From Flavobacteriales bacterium UBA6772 (GTDB taxonomy: Bacteria > Bacteroidota > Bacteroidia > Flavobacteriales > Flavobacteriaceae), in NCBI GenBank assembly GCA_905181765.1, contig CAJIYW010000006.1:62001-126000 (forward strand): 64,000 nt of DNA. Reading direction: 5' to 3'. The notes under the pieces are model-generated. The model was not told the origin of the DNA and did no database searches. It saw only the letters and a list, made by a program, of their open reading frames with translations. A program made the position numbers and the translations under genes. This document shows positions 21,382-30,783 of this stretch, piece after piece (the first letter of the stretch is position 1; every line of letters begins with the position of its first letter).

Positions 21382-22458
21382 ATGAACAGATTACACCTTT
21401 TTATAATGTCATTTTTTATTGGTTCTGTAGTAGTTTTTGCCCAATATACAGACATAATCAACTCTAACAAACCTGGTTTTTCTGAAAGCCCGTATAGTGT
21501 TGGTAAGGGTATTTATCAATTTGAAAGTAATATATTTCTTAGAAATACCTCCATAACTAATACATTCTCAAAGCCCCAATCATTGGGCGTAGATATACTA
21601 TTTAGAACTAGTTTTTTTTTAGATAAATTAGAATTAAACGCACAATTAACATATCAAAAAGATAAAATAGCTTTTAAAAATATTTTTACGTCCAATTATT
21701 TCACATCTGGCTTAAGTAAAATGACTATTGGTGCTAAATACCTAGTTTATCAGCAAACATATAAAGATAAGTCTAAAGAAATAAGAAGTTGGAAAAGAAA
21801 AAACAGTTTTGATATAACACGTTTAATTCCTTCTGTTGCTGTGTATTTAGGAATGAATACAGATTTTGTAAATGATGTACACAAAACAGGAAGTATTACA
21901 CCAAAAGTAGGTGTATTATTACAACAAAACCTTACTCAAGATTTTAATGTGATTACCAATTTTTACTACGATAATATGGGTACAGATTTCGCTCAATACT
22001 CATATATTATTACTTTGACACAAAGTTTCAGTAACCGATGGTCAGCTTTTTTTGAAAATCAAATGGTCTTTCAAAAATATCAAGATAACATAAATTTAGG
22101 CGGGGGATTGGCATATTTATATAGTCGTAATTTGCAATTTAATACCTCTGCAAGATTCCTTTTTGAAGGAAAAACACAAGGATATTATGCGGGCTTGGGT
22201 GTTTCATACAGAATTGACAAACACCAAGATCCTTTTACAGAACTTGATAATAACGGCAAAGCTTTAAAAGAAACACCAATTTCAAAAAATAATAAAAAAC
22301 AAAGTAATTTCTTTAATCGATTTTTAAATATTTTCAAAAAGAAAGCGAAAGGTGGCAGAACAAGATCTAAAAAAAGCAGAAAAACTAAGTCTAAAAAGAA
22401 AAGAAGTGGAATTTTAGGCTTATTTGGAAAGAAAAAAAAGGAAGTTAAAAAGGATTAG
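21382..22458 (+). CDS. Outer-membrane beta-barrel (transporter-like) with polybasic tail
   Basis: A 358-residue exported protein. The signal peptide is MNRLHLFIMSFFIGSVVVFA, cleaved before QYTD. The mature part resembles the PF13557-type 'transporter' barrel: NSNKPGFSESPYSVGKGIYQ, repeated amphipathic strands, and NLGGGLAYLYSRNLQFNTSA near the end. After the last strand (GLGVSYRIDKH) comes an unusual tail of about 80 residues dominated by Lys and Arg (runs such as KKSRKTKSKKKRS). After the TAG at 22456 the same frame stays open for 25 acidic and basic codons to a TAA at 22534-22536, so the stop may be a sequence error or the tail may be longer. Cargo unknown. Confidence 0.7.
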   Translation: MNRLHLFIMSFFIGSVVVFAQYTDIINSNKPGFSESPYSVGKGIYQFESNIFLRNTSITNTFSKPQSLGVDILFRTSFFLDKLELNAQLTYQKDKIAFKNIFTSNYFTSGLSKMTIGAKYLVYQQTYKDKSKEIRSWKRKNSFDITRLIPSVAVYLGMNTDFVNDVHKTGSITPKVGVLLQQNLTQDFNVITNFYYDNMGTDFAQYSYIITLTQSFSNRWSAFFENQMVFQKYQDNINLGGGLAYLYSRNLQFNTSARFLFEGKTQGYYAGLGVSYRIDKHQDPFTELDNNGKALKETPISKNNKKQSNFFNRFLNIFKKKAKGGRTRSKKSRKTKSKKKRSGILGLFGKKKKEVKKD

Positions 22459-22538
22459 ACAGATATTGAAAAATTAAAAGGAGAAGAAAATGAAGAAGGA
22501 AGAGAAAAAAAAGTAAAAATTAGCATCGATTTTTAAAA

Positions 22539-23657
22539 ATGATCACATTAAAAAAAATAATAAACAAAAAGGAAATGAAGCAATTTGTTACCTTTCCTTT
22601 TTCATTGTATAAAAATAATAAATATTGGGTACCTCCTATTATTAAAGACGAAGTTGATAATTTTGACCCTGAGAAAAACCCTGTTTTTGAGAATGCCGAT
22701 GCACAATTTTTTGTGGCTATTAGAAATGGTGAAATTGTAGGAAGAGTTGCGGCTATTATCAATTGGTTTGAAGTTGAAAAACAGCAAATTAAAAAAATGC
22801 GTTTTGGATGGTTTGATGTAATTAATGACATTGAAGTTTCTAAGGTTCTTTTAGAAAAAGTAAAAGAAATTGGTTTAAAAAACAACCTAGAATATATAGA
22901 AGGTCCTGTTGGATTTAATAATTTAGACAAAACAGGTGTTTTGGTTGAAGGTTTCGATCATATAGGTACTATGATTACCTGGTACAATCATCCGTATTAC
23001 AAAGAACATTTAGAAGCATTAGGTTTTACAAAAGAAAAAGAATATTTAGAAAATAAATTCAAATTTAAGAATGTAGATGCCGTTTATTTTGATAGAGTTA
23101 GTCGTATAATAAAAAAAAGATTCAACCTAAAAGCATTAGATTTTACAAAGACAAAAGATATTCTGCCTTATATAGATGAAATGTTTGAAGTCTTTGACAA
23201 AGCATATGCTAAATTATCCACTTTTGTTCCTATTTCTGAAGCTCAAATTGCTTTTTTTAAGAAAAAGTATATTTCATTTATCAACCCAGAATATATAAAA
23301 TTTGTGATAAATGACGAGCATAAAGTAGTTGCCTTTGCTATTGTAATGCCTTCTTTTTCTGAAGCTTTACAGAAAGCGAAAGGAACATTATTTCCATTTG
23401 GTTTATTTCATTTGTTAAAAGCTAGAAAACATTGCAAAGATGTTACTTTTTACTTAATTGGTGTGCATCCAGAATATCAGAATAAAGGAGTACATGCTAT
23501 CATTTTTGATCAATACACAAAAACTTTTGCACCTTTAGGAATCGAGAATTGTATTAGAACACCAGAGCTAGATGACAATGACGCCATTCAGAAATTATGG
23601 GAGAACTTTAGTCCAGAAACACACAAAAGGCGCAGAACATATCGCTTAAACCTATAA
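22539..23657 (+). CDS. GNAT-superfamily-like protein, flavobacterial type
   Basis: A 372-residue cytosolic protein with an acyl-CoA N-acyltransferase-like fold. Features: AQFFVAIRNGEIVGRVAAII, an N-terminal GNAT-like beta strand pattern; EYIEGPVGFNNLDKTGVLVE; and the acetyl-CoA loop-like VHPEYQNKGVHAIIFDQYTK in the C-terminal half. It ends HKRRRTYRLNL. Members are widespread in Bacteroidota and are usually named only as GNAT or hypothetical. The substrate is unknown. It starts 80 bases after the barrel gene, probably in the same unit. Confidence 0.75.
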   Translation: MITLKKIINKKEMKQFVTFPFSLYKNNKYWVPPIIKDEVDNFDPEKNPVFENADAQFFVAIRNGEIVGRVAAIINWFEVEKQQIKKMRFGWFDVINDIEVSKVLLEKVKEIGLKNNLEYIEGPVGFNNLDKTGVLVEGFDHIGTMITWYNHPYYKEHLEALGFTKEKEYLENKFKFKNVDAVYFDRVSRIIKKRFNLKALDFTKTKDILPYIDEMFEVFDKAYAKLSTFVPISEAQIAFFKKKYISFINPEYIKFVINDEHKVVAFAIVMPSFSEALQKAKGTLFPFGLFHLLKARKHCKDVTFYLIGVHPEYQNKGVHAIIFDQYTKTFAPLGIENCIRTPELDDNDAIQKLWENFSPETHKRRRTYRLNL

Positions 23658-23729
23658 CTATTGTCTTTTAGTTATAAAAACAACAACATTAAAACGTTGT
23701 ATCTTTAAAATTTTGAAACTCATTTAACA

Positions 23730-24437
23730 ATGCAATTATTTTATAATTCAGAAATTTCTTTAGAAACCAAACAAATTACTTTTGATAAAATTGAGAGTAA
23801 ACACATTGTGCGTGTTTTAAGAAAAACCGAAGGTGATATTCTTAAAATAACGAATGGAAAAGGATTCTTATTTGATGTTGAAATTAATTTTGCAAATGAC
23901 AAAAGATGTTCTGCAACCATTATAAATGCTGAGGAAAAAATAAAACCTTGGCACTATTATTTACATATTGCAATTGCACCAACAAAGAATAATGACAGAA
24001 TAGAATGGTTTTTAGAAAAAGCAACAGAAATTGGTATCGATGAAATTACACCTATTATTTGTTCTAATTCTGAACGCAGAATAGTCAAACTAGAACGTTT
24101 TGAAAAAATTATTCAGTCTGCCATGAAACAGTCTTTAAAGTTTACACTCCCAAAACTAAATGCTCCTATTAAATTTAATGAGTTTATCCAACAAGATTTT
24201 GATGGTAAAGTATGTATTGCACATTGCGAAGAACAAAATAAAACTAATTTAAAGTCAATTATAAATCCAGCTGAAAGAATAACCATTCTTATTGGACCCG
24301 AAGGAGATTTTTCTACAGAAGAAATACAAAAAGCATTGGCAAATAAATTTATTCCTGTTTCTTTAGGAGAAAGCAGATTACGCACAGAAACCGCAGCTTT
24401 AGTAGTTGTTAATATTGTTTCATTTATAAACGAGTAA
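23730..24437 (+). CDS. rsmE: 16S rRNA (uracil-1498-N3)-methyltransferase RsmE
   Basis: A SPOUT-class methyltransferase that modifies U1498 of 16S rRNA with S-adenosylmethionine. It has 235 residues. The N-terminal PUA-like domain (MQLFYNSEISLETKQITFDK, HIVRVLRKTEGD) is followed by the SPOUT knot: EWFLEKATEIGIDEITPIIC, then ILIGPEGDFSTEEIQ and SLGESRLRTETAALVVVNIV, both strong signatures. Intact. It is followed after 39 bases by a gene for an exported DUF4159 protein on the same strand. Confidence 0.95.
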   Translation: MQLFYNSEISLETKQITFDKIESKHIVRVLRKTEGDILKITNGKGFLFDVEINFANDKRCSATIINAEEKIKPWHYYLHIAIAPTKNNDRIEWFLEKATEIGIDEITPIICSNSERRIVKLERFEKIIQSAMKQSLKFTLPKLNAPIKFNEFIQQDFDGKVCIAHCEEQNKTNLKSIINPAERITILIGPEGDFSTEEIQKALANKFIPVSLGESRLRTETAALVVVNIVSFINE

Positions 24438-24476
24438 TTTAGTATATTGCTTCAAAATAATTACGTTTTAAAATTC

Positions 24477-25118
24477 ATGAAACAGATACTACTCCTAATT
24501 ATAGTTTGCTTTTCTAGCACAGGATATGCGCAAGATGTTGCTATTTTAAAATACAATGGTGGTGGAGATTGGTACGCAAATCCTACAGCAGTTCCCAATT
24601 TAGTAACATTTGCAAATACAAATATTAAAACTACTATTTCCAAGAATCCACAAGCTGTAGCGGTTGGTAGTGAAGATCTATTTAATTATCCGATGTTATT
24701 TATGACGGGGCATGGAAATATCTTTTTCTCCGATAACGAAGCAGAAAACCTAAGAAATTATTTAATTTCTGGAGGATTTTTACATATTTCAGACAATTAC
24801 GGATTAGATAAATTTATAAGAGAAGAAATTAAAAAAGTATTTCCAAAATTAGAATTTAAAGAAATACCTAGTAGCCATGCTATTTTCAATCAGACATTTA
24901 AATTTCCAAATGGCATGCCAAAAATTCACGAACATGATAAAAAACCAGCACAAGGATTTGGCATTTTCTATGAAGCTAGATTGGTGATTTTATATGATTA
25001 TGAAACCGACTTAAGTGATGGTTGGGAAGATGAACTAATACATAACAATCCTAAAAGTGTCAGAGAAAAGGCCTTAAAAATGGGCTCAAATATTATAGAA
25101 TATGCTTTTAAAAATTAG
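24477..25118 (+). CDS. Exported DUF4159 domain protein
   Basis: A 213-residue protein with a signal peptide (MKQILLLIIVCFSSTGYAQ) and a DUF4159 domain: VAILKYNGGGDWYANPTAVP, LFMTGHGNIFFSDNEAENLR, GGFLHISDNYGLDKFIREEI. The fold resembles glutamine-amidotransferase-like domains. Function is unknown. I start at ATG 24477 rather than an upstream in-frame codon because the signal peptide begins there. Its last 17 bases overlap the BASS transporter gene. Confidence 0.87.
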   Translation: MKQILLLIIVCFSSTGYAQDVAILKYNGGGDWYANPTAVPNLVTFANTNIKTTISKNPQAVAVGSEDLFNYPMLFMTGHGNIFFSDNEAENLRNYLISGGFLHISDNYGLDKFIREEIKKVFPKLEFKEIPSSHAIFNQTFKFPNGMPKIHEHDKKPAQGFGIFYEARLVILYDYETDLSDGWEDELIHNNPKSVREKALKMGSNIIEYAFKN

Positions 25119-26025
25119 CAAAGAAATAGACATAGATGCCATTAAAATAAACTTCGATTCTAGTGAATTATGGCTTTTAAATATTGCAATAGCAATTATT
25201 ATGTTTGGCGTTGCTTTAGGTATTTCTATAGACGATTTTAAAAGACTTTTAAAAAAACCTAAAATTCTTTTTGTTGGGGTTCTATCTCAGTTTATCTTAT
25301 TACCAGCATTTACTTTTTTAGCTATAATTATCATAGAACCCCATCCTAGTTTTGCTTTAGGAATGATGATGATTGCTGCTTGTCCTGGTGGAAATGTTTC
25401 TAACTTTTTTAGTAAAATGGCTGGAGGAAACGCAGCATTATCGGTTAGTTTAACTGCATTTGCAACACTTATCTGCATTATTATGACTCCTTTTAATTTA
25501 CAGTTTTGGGGAAGCTTATATGAACCTACAAATGCAATTTTAGAAACGGTAGCATTAAATTGGGTAGACTTATTAAAGTTAGTTTCTTTAATTTTAGGAA
25601 TTCCATTGTTTTTTGGAATGCTTATAAAACACTACTATTCTGAAATGGCAGACAAAATAGAAAAAGTACTAAAACCAGTTTCTATGTTGGTTTTTATTCT
25701 ACTTATTTTTATCGCCCTCTCTCAAAATTTAGAAGTGTTTACGAATCATATTCACCACGTGATATTCTTAGTGGTTTTACATAATATTTTTGCTTATATT
25801 CTTGGCTTTTATACTGCTAAAACCTTTGGCTTAAATATCCAAGACACAAAAACTATTGCCATGGAAACTGGTATACAAAATGGTGGCTTGGGTTTATTAC
25901 TAATATTTGGTTTTTTTGATGGCTTAGGCGGAATGGCCTTACTAGCTGCTTTTTGGGGTATTTGGGATGTCTTTTCTGGAATTCTTTTAGCCACCTATTG
26001 GGGCAGAAAAAAAACACTTCAATAA
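25102..26025 (+). CDS. Bile acid:sodium symporter (BASS) family transporter
   Basis: An inner-membrane symporter of 307 residues with about nine or ten helices. Conserved sodium-site segments are visible: MMIAACPGGNVSNFFSKMAGG (the GGN motif of the first crossover) and AMETGIQNGGLGLLL (the second crossover, E-T-G-x-Q-N). The family carries sodium with bile acids, pantoate, pyruvate or other organic anions; the natural substrate here is unknown. It overlaps DUF4159 by 17 bases and is followed after nine bases by the acyltransferase, so a three-gene unit is likely. Confidence 0.9.
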   Translation: MLLKISKEIDIDAIKINFDSSELWLLNIAIAIIMFGVALGISIDDFKRLLKKPKILFVGVLSQFILLPAFTFLAIIIIEPHPSFALGMMMIAACPGGNVSNFFSKMAGGNAALSVSLTAFATLICIIMTPFNLQFWGSLYEPTNAILETVALNWVDLLKLVSLILGIPLFFGMLIKHYYSEMADKIEKVLKPVSMLVFILLIFIALSQNLEVFTNHIHHVIFLVVLHNIFAYILGFYTAKTFGLNIQDTKTIAMETGIQNGGLGLLLIFGFFDGLGGMALLAAFWGIWDVFSGILLATYWGRKKTLQ

Positions 26026-26034
26026 AATAAAATT

Positions 26035-27108
26035 ATGATTCAAAGAGTTTGGTTTGCATTTGTTTGGGGTACTATAAAATTAGGATTATTTTTTTATAGC
26101 AAAAAGATAACTGTTTTAGGTAAACAAAATATTCCTAAAAAAGGAGCGGTTTTATTTGCCGTAAACCACCCAAATGGTTTAGTAGACCCTTTGTATGTTA
26201 CCACAACTAACAAAAGACACAATCACTTTTTAGTAAGAGCAGCCTCTTTTAAAAAACCTTTTATAAAAAAGATTTTAGAGTCTTTATATTTACTACCTAT
26301 TTATAGAATTAGAGATGGTATTCAACAATTAGCCAACAATAAAGAAATTTTTGAGAAATGCCATAAAATTCTAAATAGTGGAGAAACTTTAATGATTTTT
26401 CCTGAAGGAAGTCATAACAAAAAAAGATCTATTAGACCTTTAAGTAAAGGTTTTACTAGAATTGTTTTTGGTGCATTAGAAAAAAATAAAAATCTAGAAA
26501 TTACGATAATCCCTGTAGGAATTACCTATCAGCATCCTTCTCACTTCCCTGCAAAAGTTGTTGTAAATTACGGACAACCAATTACTACTAGAAATATTTT
26601 CGAAACAAACCCTTTGGCTAAGTCTATTAATATCGTAAAAGCTGAAGTTAGTAGCCAATTAGAAAAATTAAGTGTTCACATACCGGATGACCAGAATTAT
26701 GAAACAATTTTACAAAAATTAACGGATGCGCAAGTAGATTTTACAGCAGTAGCTGAAGTAAATGATATGATAGCACGTAATAGTTTTCCTGATAAAAAAC
26801 AACCTAAAAAGAACTATTTAAAACCGCTTTACTTTTTAATAATTTTGAATAGTATTATTCCATATTTACTTTGGAGAAAAATTTCAAAAAAAATAGATGA
26901 AATTGAATTTATAGATACGTTTAGATTTGCCTTAAATCTATTTTTATTTAGCCTCCTCTATTTGGTAAAAGCGATTATATTGAGTATTTATTTTGGAAAT
27001 ATTATTGGATTCTTCTATCTATCCATCTCTGCTTTTATGGTTTTAATTTATAGCAGTTTTGCTCCTGCAAATGCAAAAAAACACACAATACTCGATGAAG
27101 CTAGTTAA
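26035..27108 (+). CDS. 1-acyl-glycerol-3-phosphate acyltransferase-like (PlsC family)
   Basis: A 357-residue membrane-bound acyltransferase for phospholipid synthesis or remodelling. Motif I is FAVNHPNGLVDPLYV (an NHxxxxD variant) and motif III is MIFPEGSHNKKRSI. A long C-terminal region has two or three membrane helices (PLYFLIILNSIIPYLLW, LFLFSLLYLVKAIILSIYFG, IGFFYLSISAFMVLIYSSF), which makes it longer than the roughly 250-residue PlsC and like the extended flavobacterial members. It converges on the GH3 gene; the 91-base gap shows nothing clear. Confidence 0.88.
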   Translation: MIQRVWFAFVWGTIKLGLFFYSKKITVLGKQNIPKKGAVLFAVNHPNGLVDPLYVTTTNKRHNHFLVRAASFKKPFIKKILESLYLLPIYRIRDGIQQLANNKEIFEKCHKILNSGETLMIFPEGSHNKKRSIRPLSKGFTRIVFGALEKNKNLEITIIPVGITYQHPSHFPAKVVVNYGQPITTRNIFETNPLAKSINIVKAEVSSQLEKLSVHIPDDQNYETILQKLTDAQVDFTAVAEVNDMIARNSFPDKKQPKKNYLKPLYFLIILNSIIPYLLWRKISKKIDEIEFIDTFRFALNLFLFSLLYLVKAIILSIYFGNIIGFFYLSISAFMVLIYSSFAPANAKKHTILDEAS

Positions 27109-27199
27109 GAAGCAGCACCCCATGAAACAGAGGAAATACAATCATTTAAACTCTTTATGAGAGCTATAAAAAGTAAGTGTAAAAAACTGGGAATAGCAT

Positions 27200-30118
27200 C
27201 TAATCTATAATAGCATCTTGAATTATCTGCTGAATTCTTGTGCGCATATTCGTATCAATTAAACCTCTATTGGCCATTTTAGGATATACCCTGTTTGATA
27301 AAAAGACATACACCAATCCGCTTTTAGGGTCTGCCCAAGTATAAGTACCTGTAAAACCAGAATGCCCAAAACTTTCATCAGAAACACAACCACAGGTTGC
27401 TTTTACTTCTGGATCTAATTGTGGCTTATCAAAACCTAAACCTCTTCTAACCTTTTCATCGGAAAAATATCTCTGATTGAATTTGCCGATAGTTTCTGAC
27501 TTTAAATATCTTTTGCCACCATAAAATCCCTTCTGCAAGTACATTTGCATAATTTTACCTACATCATTAGCGTTGGCAAATAAACCTGCATGACCACCAA
27601 TACCACCTAGCATTGCGGCACCCATATCGTGCACATTGCCATGTAACAATTGGTCTCTAAAATAATCGTCTTTTTCTGTAGGTACAATTTCGCTTTTATT
27701 AAACTTATGAAGTGGCAGATAGGAAGTTCTATTTGCACCTAAAGATTTATAAAACGTATCATCGACCAATTTGTCTAGCGGCTTATTATACTTCTTTTCT
27801 AGTACTTCTTTAAAAATATAATACCCTAAATCACTATAACCATAGCCACTAGTTTCATTCTGGTCTGCATCTTTTATATACTTTAAAATACTGTCTTTAT
27901 AACTCTCATTTATAAAAAGGTTTTCAGCAACCTTCGTCTTAAAATCATTTGACTCTTGCTTACTATAAAACTGCCCTAAATTTTTGCCGGTAATACTATC
28001 TTGGGTGTCTTTATAAAAAGGAATCCAAGATTTTAATCTACCAAAATGAGAAAGGATTTCTTTTACGGTTACTGTATCTTTATTTGAGTTAGAAAAGCTT
28101 GGTAAAACATCTCTTAAATTTGCTGTAAGACGAATTTTACCTTCTTCTTCAGCCTTCATTATTAAAGGCAAGGAAGCTAGAATTTTTGTAAGCGATGCTA
28201 AATCATAAATGTCAGAATTTTTAACTTTTATTTTTTTGTCATAGGTATGATATCCATAACTTTTCTCGAACACTACTTTACCATTTCTTGCTACAAATAC
28301 CTGAAAACCTGGTGCCATTTTTTCTTGTATTATCGTATCTGCTATTTTATCTAATAGCGCTAATTTCTTAGAGGACAGTCCTGCAGCTTCTGGTAATGTA
28401 TATTGAAATCTACTTAAATTAGTACTCGTAATTCCGGAGCCTTCTTTAAATTCTGTACCAATAGAAACGGGTAATTTTCCTTTTGCAGCTATGGCACCAA
28501 ACAATAGTTGAGCAGAGATTTCTTGTGATAATTTACTATTCTGATAAGAAACAATCACACTTTCTATATTTGTGAAACTTTTTATTTTTAATAAACTATA
28601 AGGACTTGTAAAAACATCTAAAACAACCGTTTTTTCTTTTGCAATTTCCTGCAACCAAACCAATTCTTTATTAGATATTTTATAGCTTTTCCATGGGTGT
28701 AAATTAGATTTATGAAAACCAATAATTACATAATTATAGGGTTTTAGCTTTCTAATAAGTCCATCTAAATTGGTGTCTGAAACAACCGTTACTTTTGCGT
28801 ATTTTTTTAACATATCTACAAAAGAATTATTTTCTGCAGCACCTAATTTAACATACGCAATCTTTTGTTTTTCTAAGTTTCTAATTGGTACGTTATTATT
28901 TTCATTTTTTAAAAGTGTCAATGAATTTTTAACGAGTTCTCTATGCAGAAGCTCGTCTTCTATGCGATTCAAATCTTCTACAATGTTTTCTAATTCTATG
29001 GGCTTATAATTTTGTAAACCTGCCCAATATTTAGCTTTTAATATTTTTCTAACAGAAAAATCTAATCGTTCTTTTGTTAATGTTCTTGTCTCTAATGCTT
29101 TTTTTATAATTGCTATTGATGCTGGCACATCTTGAGGAATTAATAATAAGTCATTACCTGCTTGCAATGCTGCCAAGTCTACTTGAGCAGGAGTTGCATA
29201 GTTCGCAGCACCTTTCATGTTTAAACCATCCGTAATAATTAACCCCTGAAAGCCTAATTTTTCTTGCAGCAAATGTGTTACAACATTTTTAGAAAGTGAT
29301 GTGGGTACATTTATATTAGCTTCTAAACTAGGGATGTTTAAGTGAGCAGTCATAACACTGGCTAAACCAACATCAAAGGTTTTTTTGTACGGATATAATT
29401 CTATGGAATCTAAACGTGCTTCATCAAAATTTAAAAGCGGTAAGGTATGGTGAGAATCTGTTGCTGTATCTCCATGACCAGGAAAATGTTTACCATTTGC
29501 TAAAACACCTTCACCCTGCATTCCTTTAATAAAAGCAATTGCTTTTTGTGTAACATTCTCTTTACTTTCGCCAAAAGAACGATTTCCAATAATCGGGTTT
29601 GCTGGGTTTGTATTAATGTCTATTACGGGTGCAAAATTTATATGAATTCCAATTCTTTTTGCATGTTGCCCAAGATGTTTTCCAAATTGTTTTATTAACG
29701 CATCATTTTTAATGGCACCTAGCGTCATATTCCAAGGAAAACGATACGTATTCTTTAAGCGCATATCTAAACCCCATTCACCATCAAAACCAATTAATAA
29801 GGGCACTTTTGCAGTATCTTGATACCTGTTTGTTAATTCCGCTTGCTTTTTGGGAGTTCCTTGCATAAAAACTAAATTACCTACATGATATTTTGAAATC
29901 ATTTCAGTAATAAAATCTTCGTGTTTTTGATCTAAATTAGAATAGGCTTGCACCATATAAAGTTGGCCTATTTTCTCATCAATAGACATTGTATTCATAA
30001 TACTATCTACCCAAACATTTTGAGCTTCAAAATCTATGGTTCTTAATGGATCTAATCTTTGTGAAACTACATTAGAACCAATAAAAGTTAATAATAACAA
30101 TAGTATAATTTTCTTCAT
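27200..30118 (-). CDS. Fusion of GH3 beta-N-acetylhexosaminidase and beta-lactamase-fold serine hydrolase
   Basis: An exported two-domain protein of 972 residues with signal peptide MKKIILLLLLTFIGSNVVS. Residues about 30-390 form a GH3 (NagZ-like) barrel with KHFPGHGDTATDSHHTLPLL, the signature His-containing loop, and VMTAHLNIPSLE. A GH3 C-terminal sandwich follows. Residues about 590-970 are a class-C beta-lactamase/esterase domain: DLASLTKILASLP holds the SxxK nucleophile, YGYSDLGYYIF the YxN-like Tyr, and GGHAGLFANANDVGKIM a later conserved block. The combination is known in Bacteroidota and suggests periplasmic peptidoglycan trimming (inference). Intact over 2.9 kb. Confidence 0.92.
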   Translation of the reverse strand: MKKIILLLLLTFIGSNVVSQRLDPLRTIDFEAQNVWVDSIMNTMSIDEKIGQLYMVQAYSNLDQKHEDFITEMISKYHVGNLVFMQGTPKKQAELTNRYQDTAKVPLLIGFDGEWGLDMRLKNTYRFPWNMTLGAIKNDALIKQFGKHLGQHAKRIGIHINFAPVIDINTNPANPIIGNRSFGESKENVTQKAIAFIKGMQGEGVLANGKHFPGHGDTATDSHHTLPLLNFDEARLDSIELYPYKKTFDVGLASVMTAHLNIPSLEANINVPTSLSKNVVTHLLQEKLGFQGLIITDGLNMKGAANYATPAQVDLAALQAGNDLLLIPQDVPASIAIIKKALETRTLTKERLDFSVRKILKAKYWAGLQNYKPIELENIVEDLNRIEDELLHRELVKNSLTLLKNENNNVPIRNLEKQKIAYVKLGAAENNSFVDMLKKYAKVTVVSDTNLDGLIRKLKPYNYVIIGFHKSNLHPWKSYKISNKELVWLQEIAKEKTVVLDVFTSPYSLLKIKSFTNIESVIVSYQNSKLSQEISAQLLFGAIAAKGKLPVSIGTEFKEGSGITSTNLSRFQYTLPEAAGLSSKKLALLDKIADTIIQEKMAPGFQVFVARNGKVVFEKSYGYHTYDKKIKVKNSDIYDLASLTKILASLPLIMKAEEEGKIRLTANLRDVLPSFSNSNKDTVTVKEILSHFGRLKSWIPFYKDTQDSITGKNLGQFYSKQESNDFKTKVAENLFINESYKDSILKYIKDADQNETSGYGYSDLGYYIFKEVLEKKYNKPLDKLVDDTFYKSLGANRTSYLPLHKFNKSEIVPTEKDDYFRDQLLHGNVHDMGAAMLGGIGGHAGLFANANDVGKIMQMYLQKGFYGGKRYLKSETIGKFNQRYFSDEKVRRGLGFDKPQLDPEVKATCGCVSDESFGHSGFTGTYTWADPKSGLVYVFLSNRVYPKMANRGLIDTNMRTRIQQIIQDAIID

Positions 30119-30225
30119 TCTAATTGTACAATATTTTTTTTAGTTTTTAAGCTACTTTTCTTTTTCAGTAATCTCTACCAGCGTATCTAATAACTTATCT
30201 TACTTGTATAAGATAAAATTAAGTT

Positions 30226-30711
30226 TTATACCAAAAATCGCTTGTGCCAGCTTTCTCTAGCCGGAACCTCCCATTTATTTTCAAAATCTTCTTTAGTAGC
30301 TACCATGTTATTAAATACAATAGTTTCTAAAGTTACTTTCTGTTCTTTGGCATACCTCTGAAAATCAGCTAATTTCACCAAATTAATATGCTCATTATCT
30401 TTAAAGGTAACATTCATCTTATTCATTAGTTCTAATTGTAATTCCTTTTCTAAAGCCTGTATAAAACGAACAGAACTGTCTATAGAGCAACCAGAAACAG
30501 TATTAAAACTCTCATCCACAGCCAATACTAAAAACTGATTATACTTAAACGTAAAAGAGCCCTTTAAATCATCTCCATGGCGTGTCCATTGATTGATAAA
30601 ATCTTCTGCTCTTACCGAAATAAATTCGATTTCTTTAGCTGTAAATTCTCTATCAGATTGATAAATCCAAACGCGCGAATTCTGAGGTAAATTTTTATAT
30701 TGTGTAAACAT
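30226..30711 (-). CDS. Conserved 161-residue flavobacterial protein (often labelled 'ABC transporter ATPase')
   Basis: A cytosolic protein of unknown function. Relatives are often named 'ABC transporter ATPase' in databases (recollection), but no Walker A, Walker B or LSGGQ motif is visible. The sequence has LPQNSRVWIYQSDREFTAKE at the start, an SFTFKYNQFLVLAVDESFNT segment with a Cys soon after (SGCSIDSSVRFI), and ends WEVPARESWHKRFLV. No signal peptide or membrane segment. It is separated by 72 bases from the upstream exonuclease gene on the same strand. Confidence 0.8.
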   Translation of the reverse strand: MFTQYKNLPQNSRVWIYQSDREFTAKEIEFISVRAEDFINQWTRHGDDLKGSFTFKYNQFLVLAVDESFNTVSGCSIDSSVRFIQALEKELQLELMNKMNVTFKDNEHINLVKLADFQRYAKEQKVTLETIVFNNMVATKEDFENKWEVPARESWHKRFLV

Positions 30712-30783
30712 CTTTTTTTCTAGATTATTCGTTTATTAGAGACTTTTATAATAAGATCATACTATATCTAAAAATCTCAGAAC

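Noticed and set aside
23653..23676. TATAACTA/TAGTTATA hairpin over the stop of the GNAT-like gene
   Set aside because: No T run follows, and rsmE may be cotranscribed; left unannotated.
25756..25761. CACGTG core as a possible parS site
   Set aside because: It lies inside the BASS coding region and the flanks do not match the TGTTTCACGTGAAACA palindrome.
30195..30216. TTATCTTA/TAAGATAA hairpin downstream of the 161-residue gene
   Set aside because: An eight-base AT-rich stem with no T run on the minus strand; not a convincing terminator.
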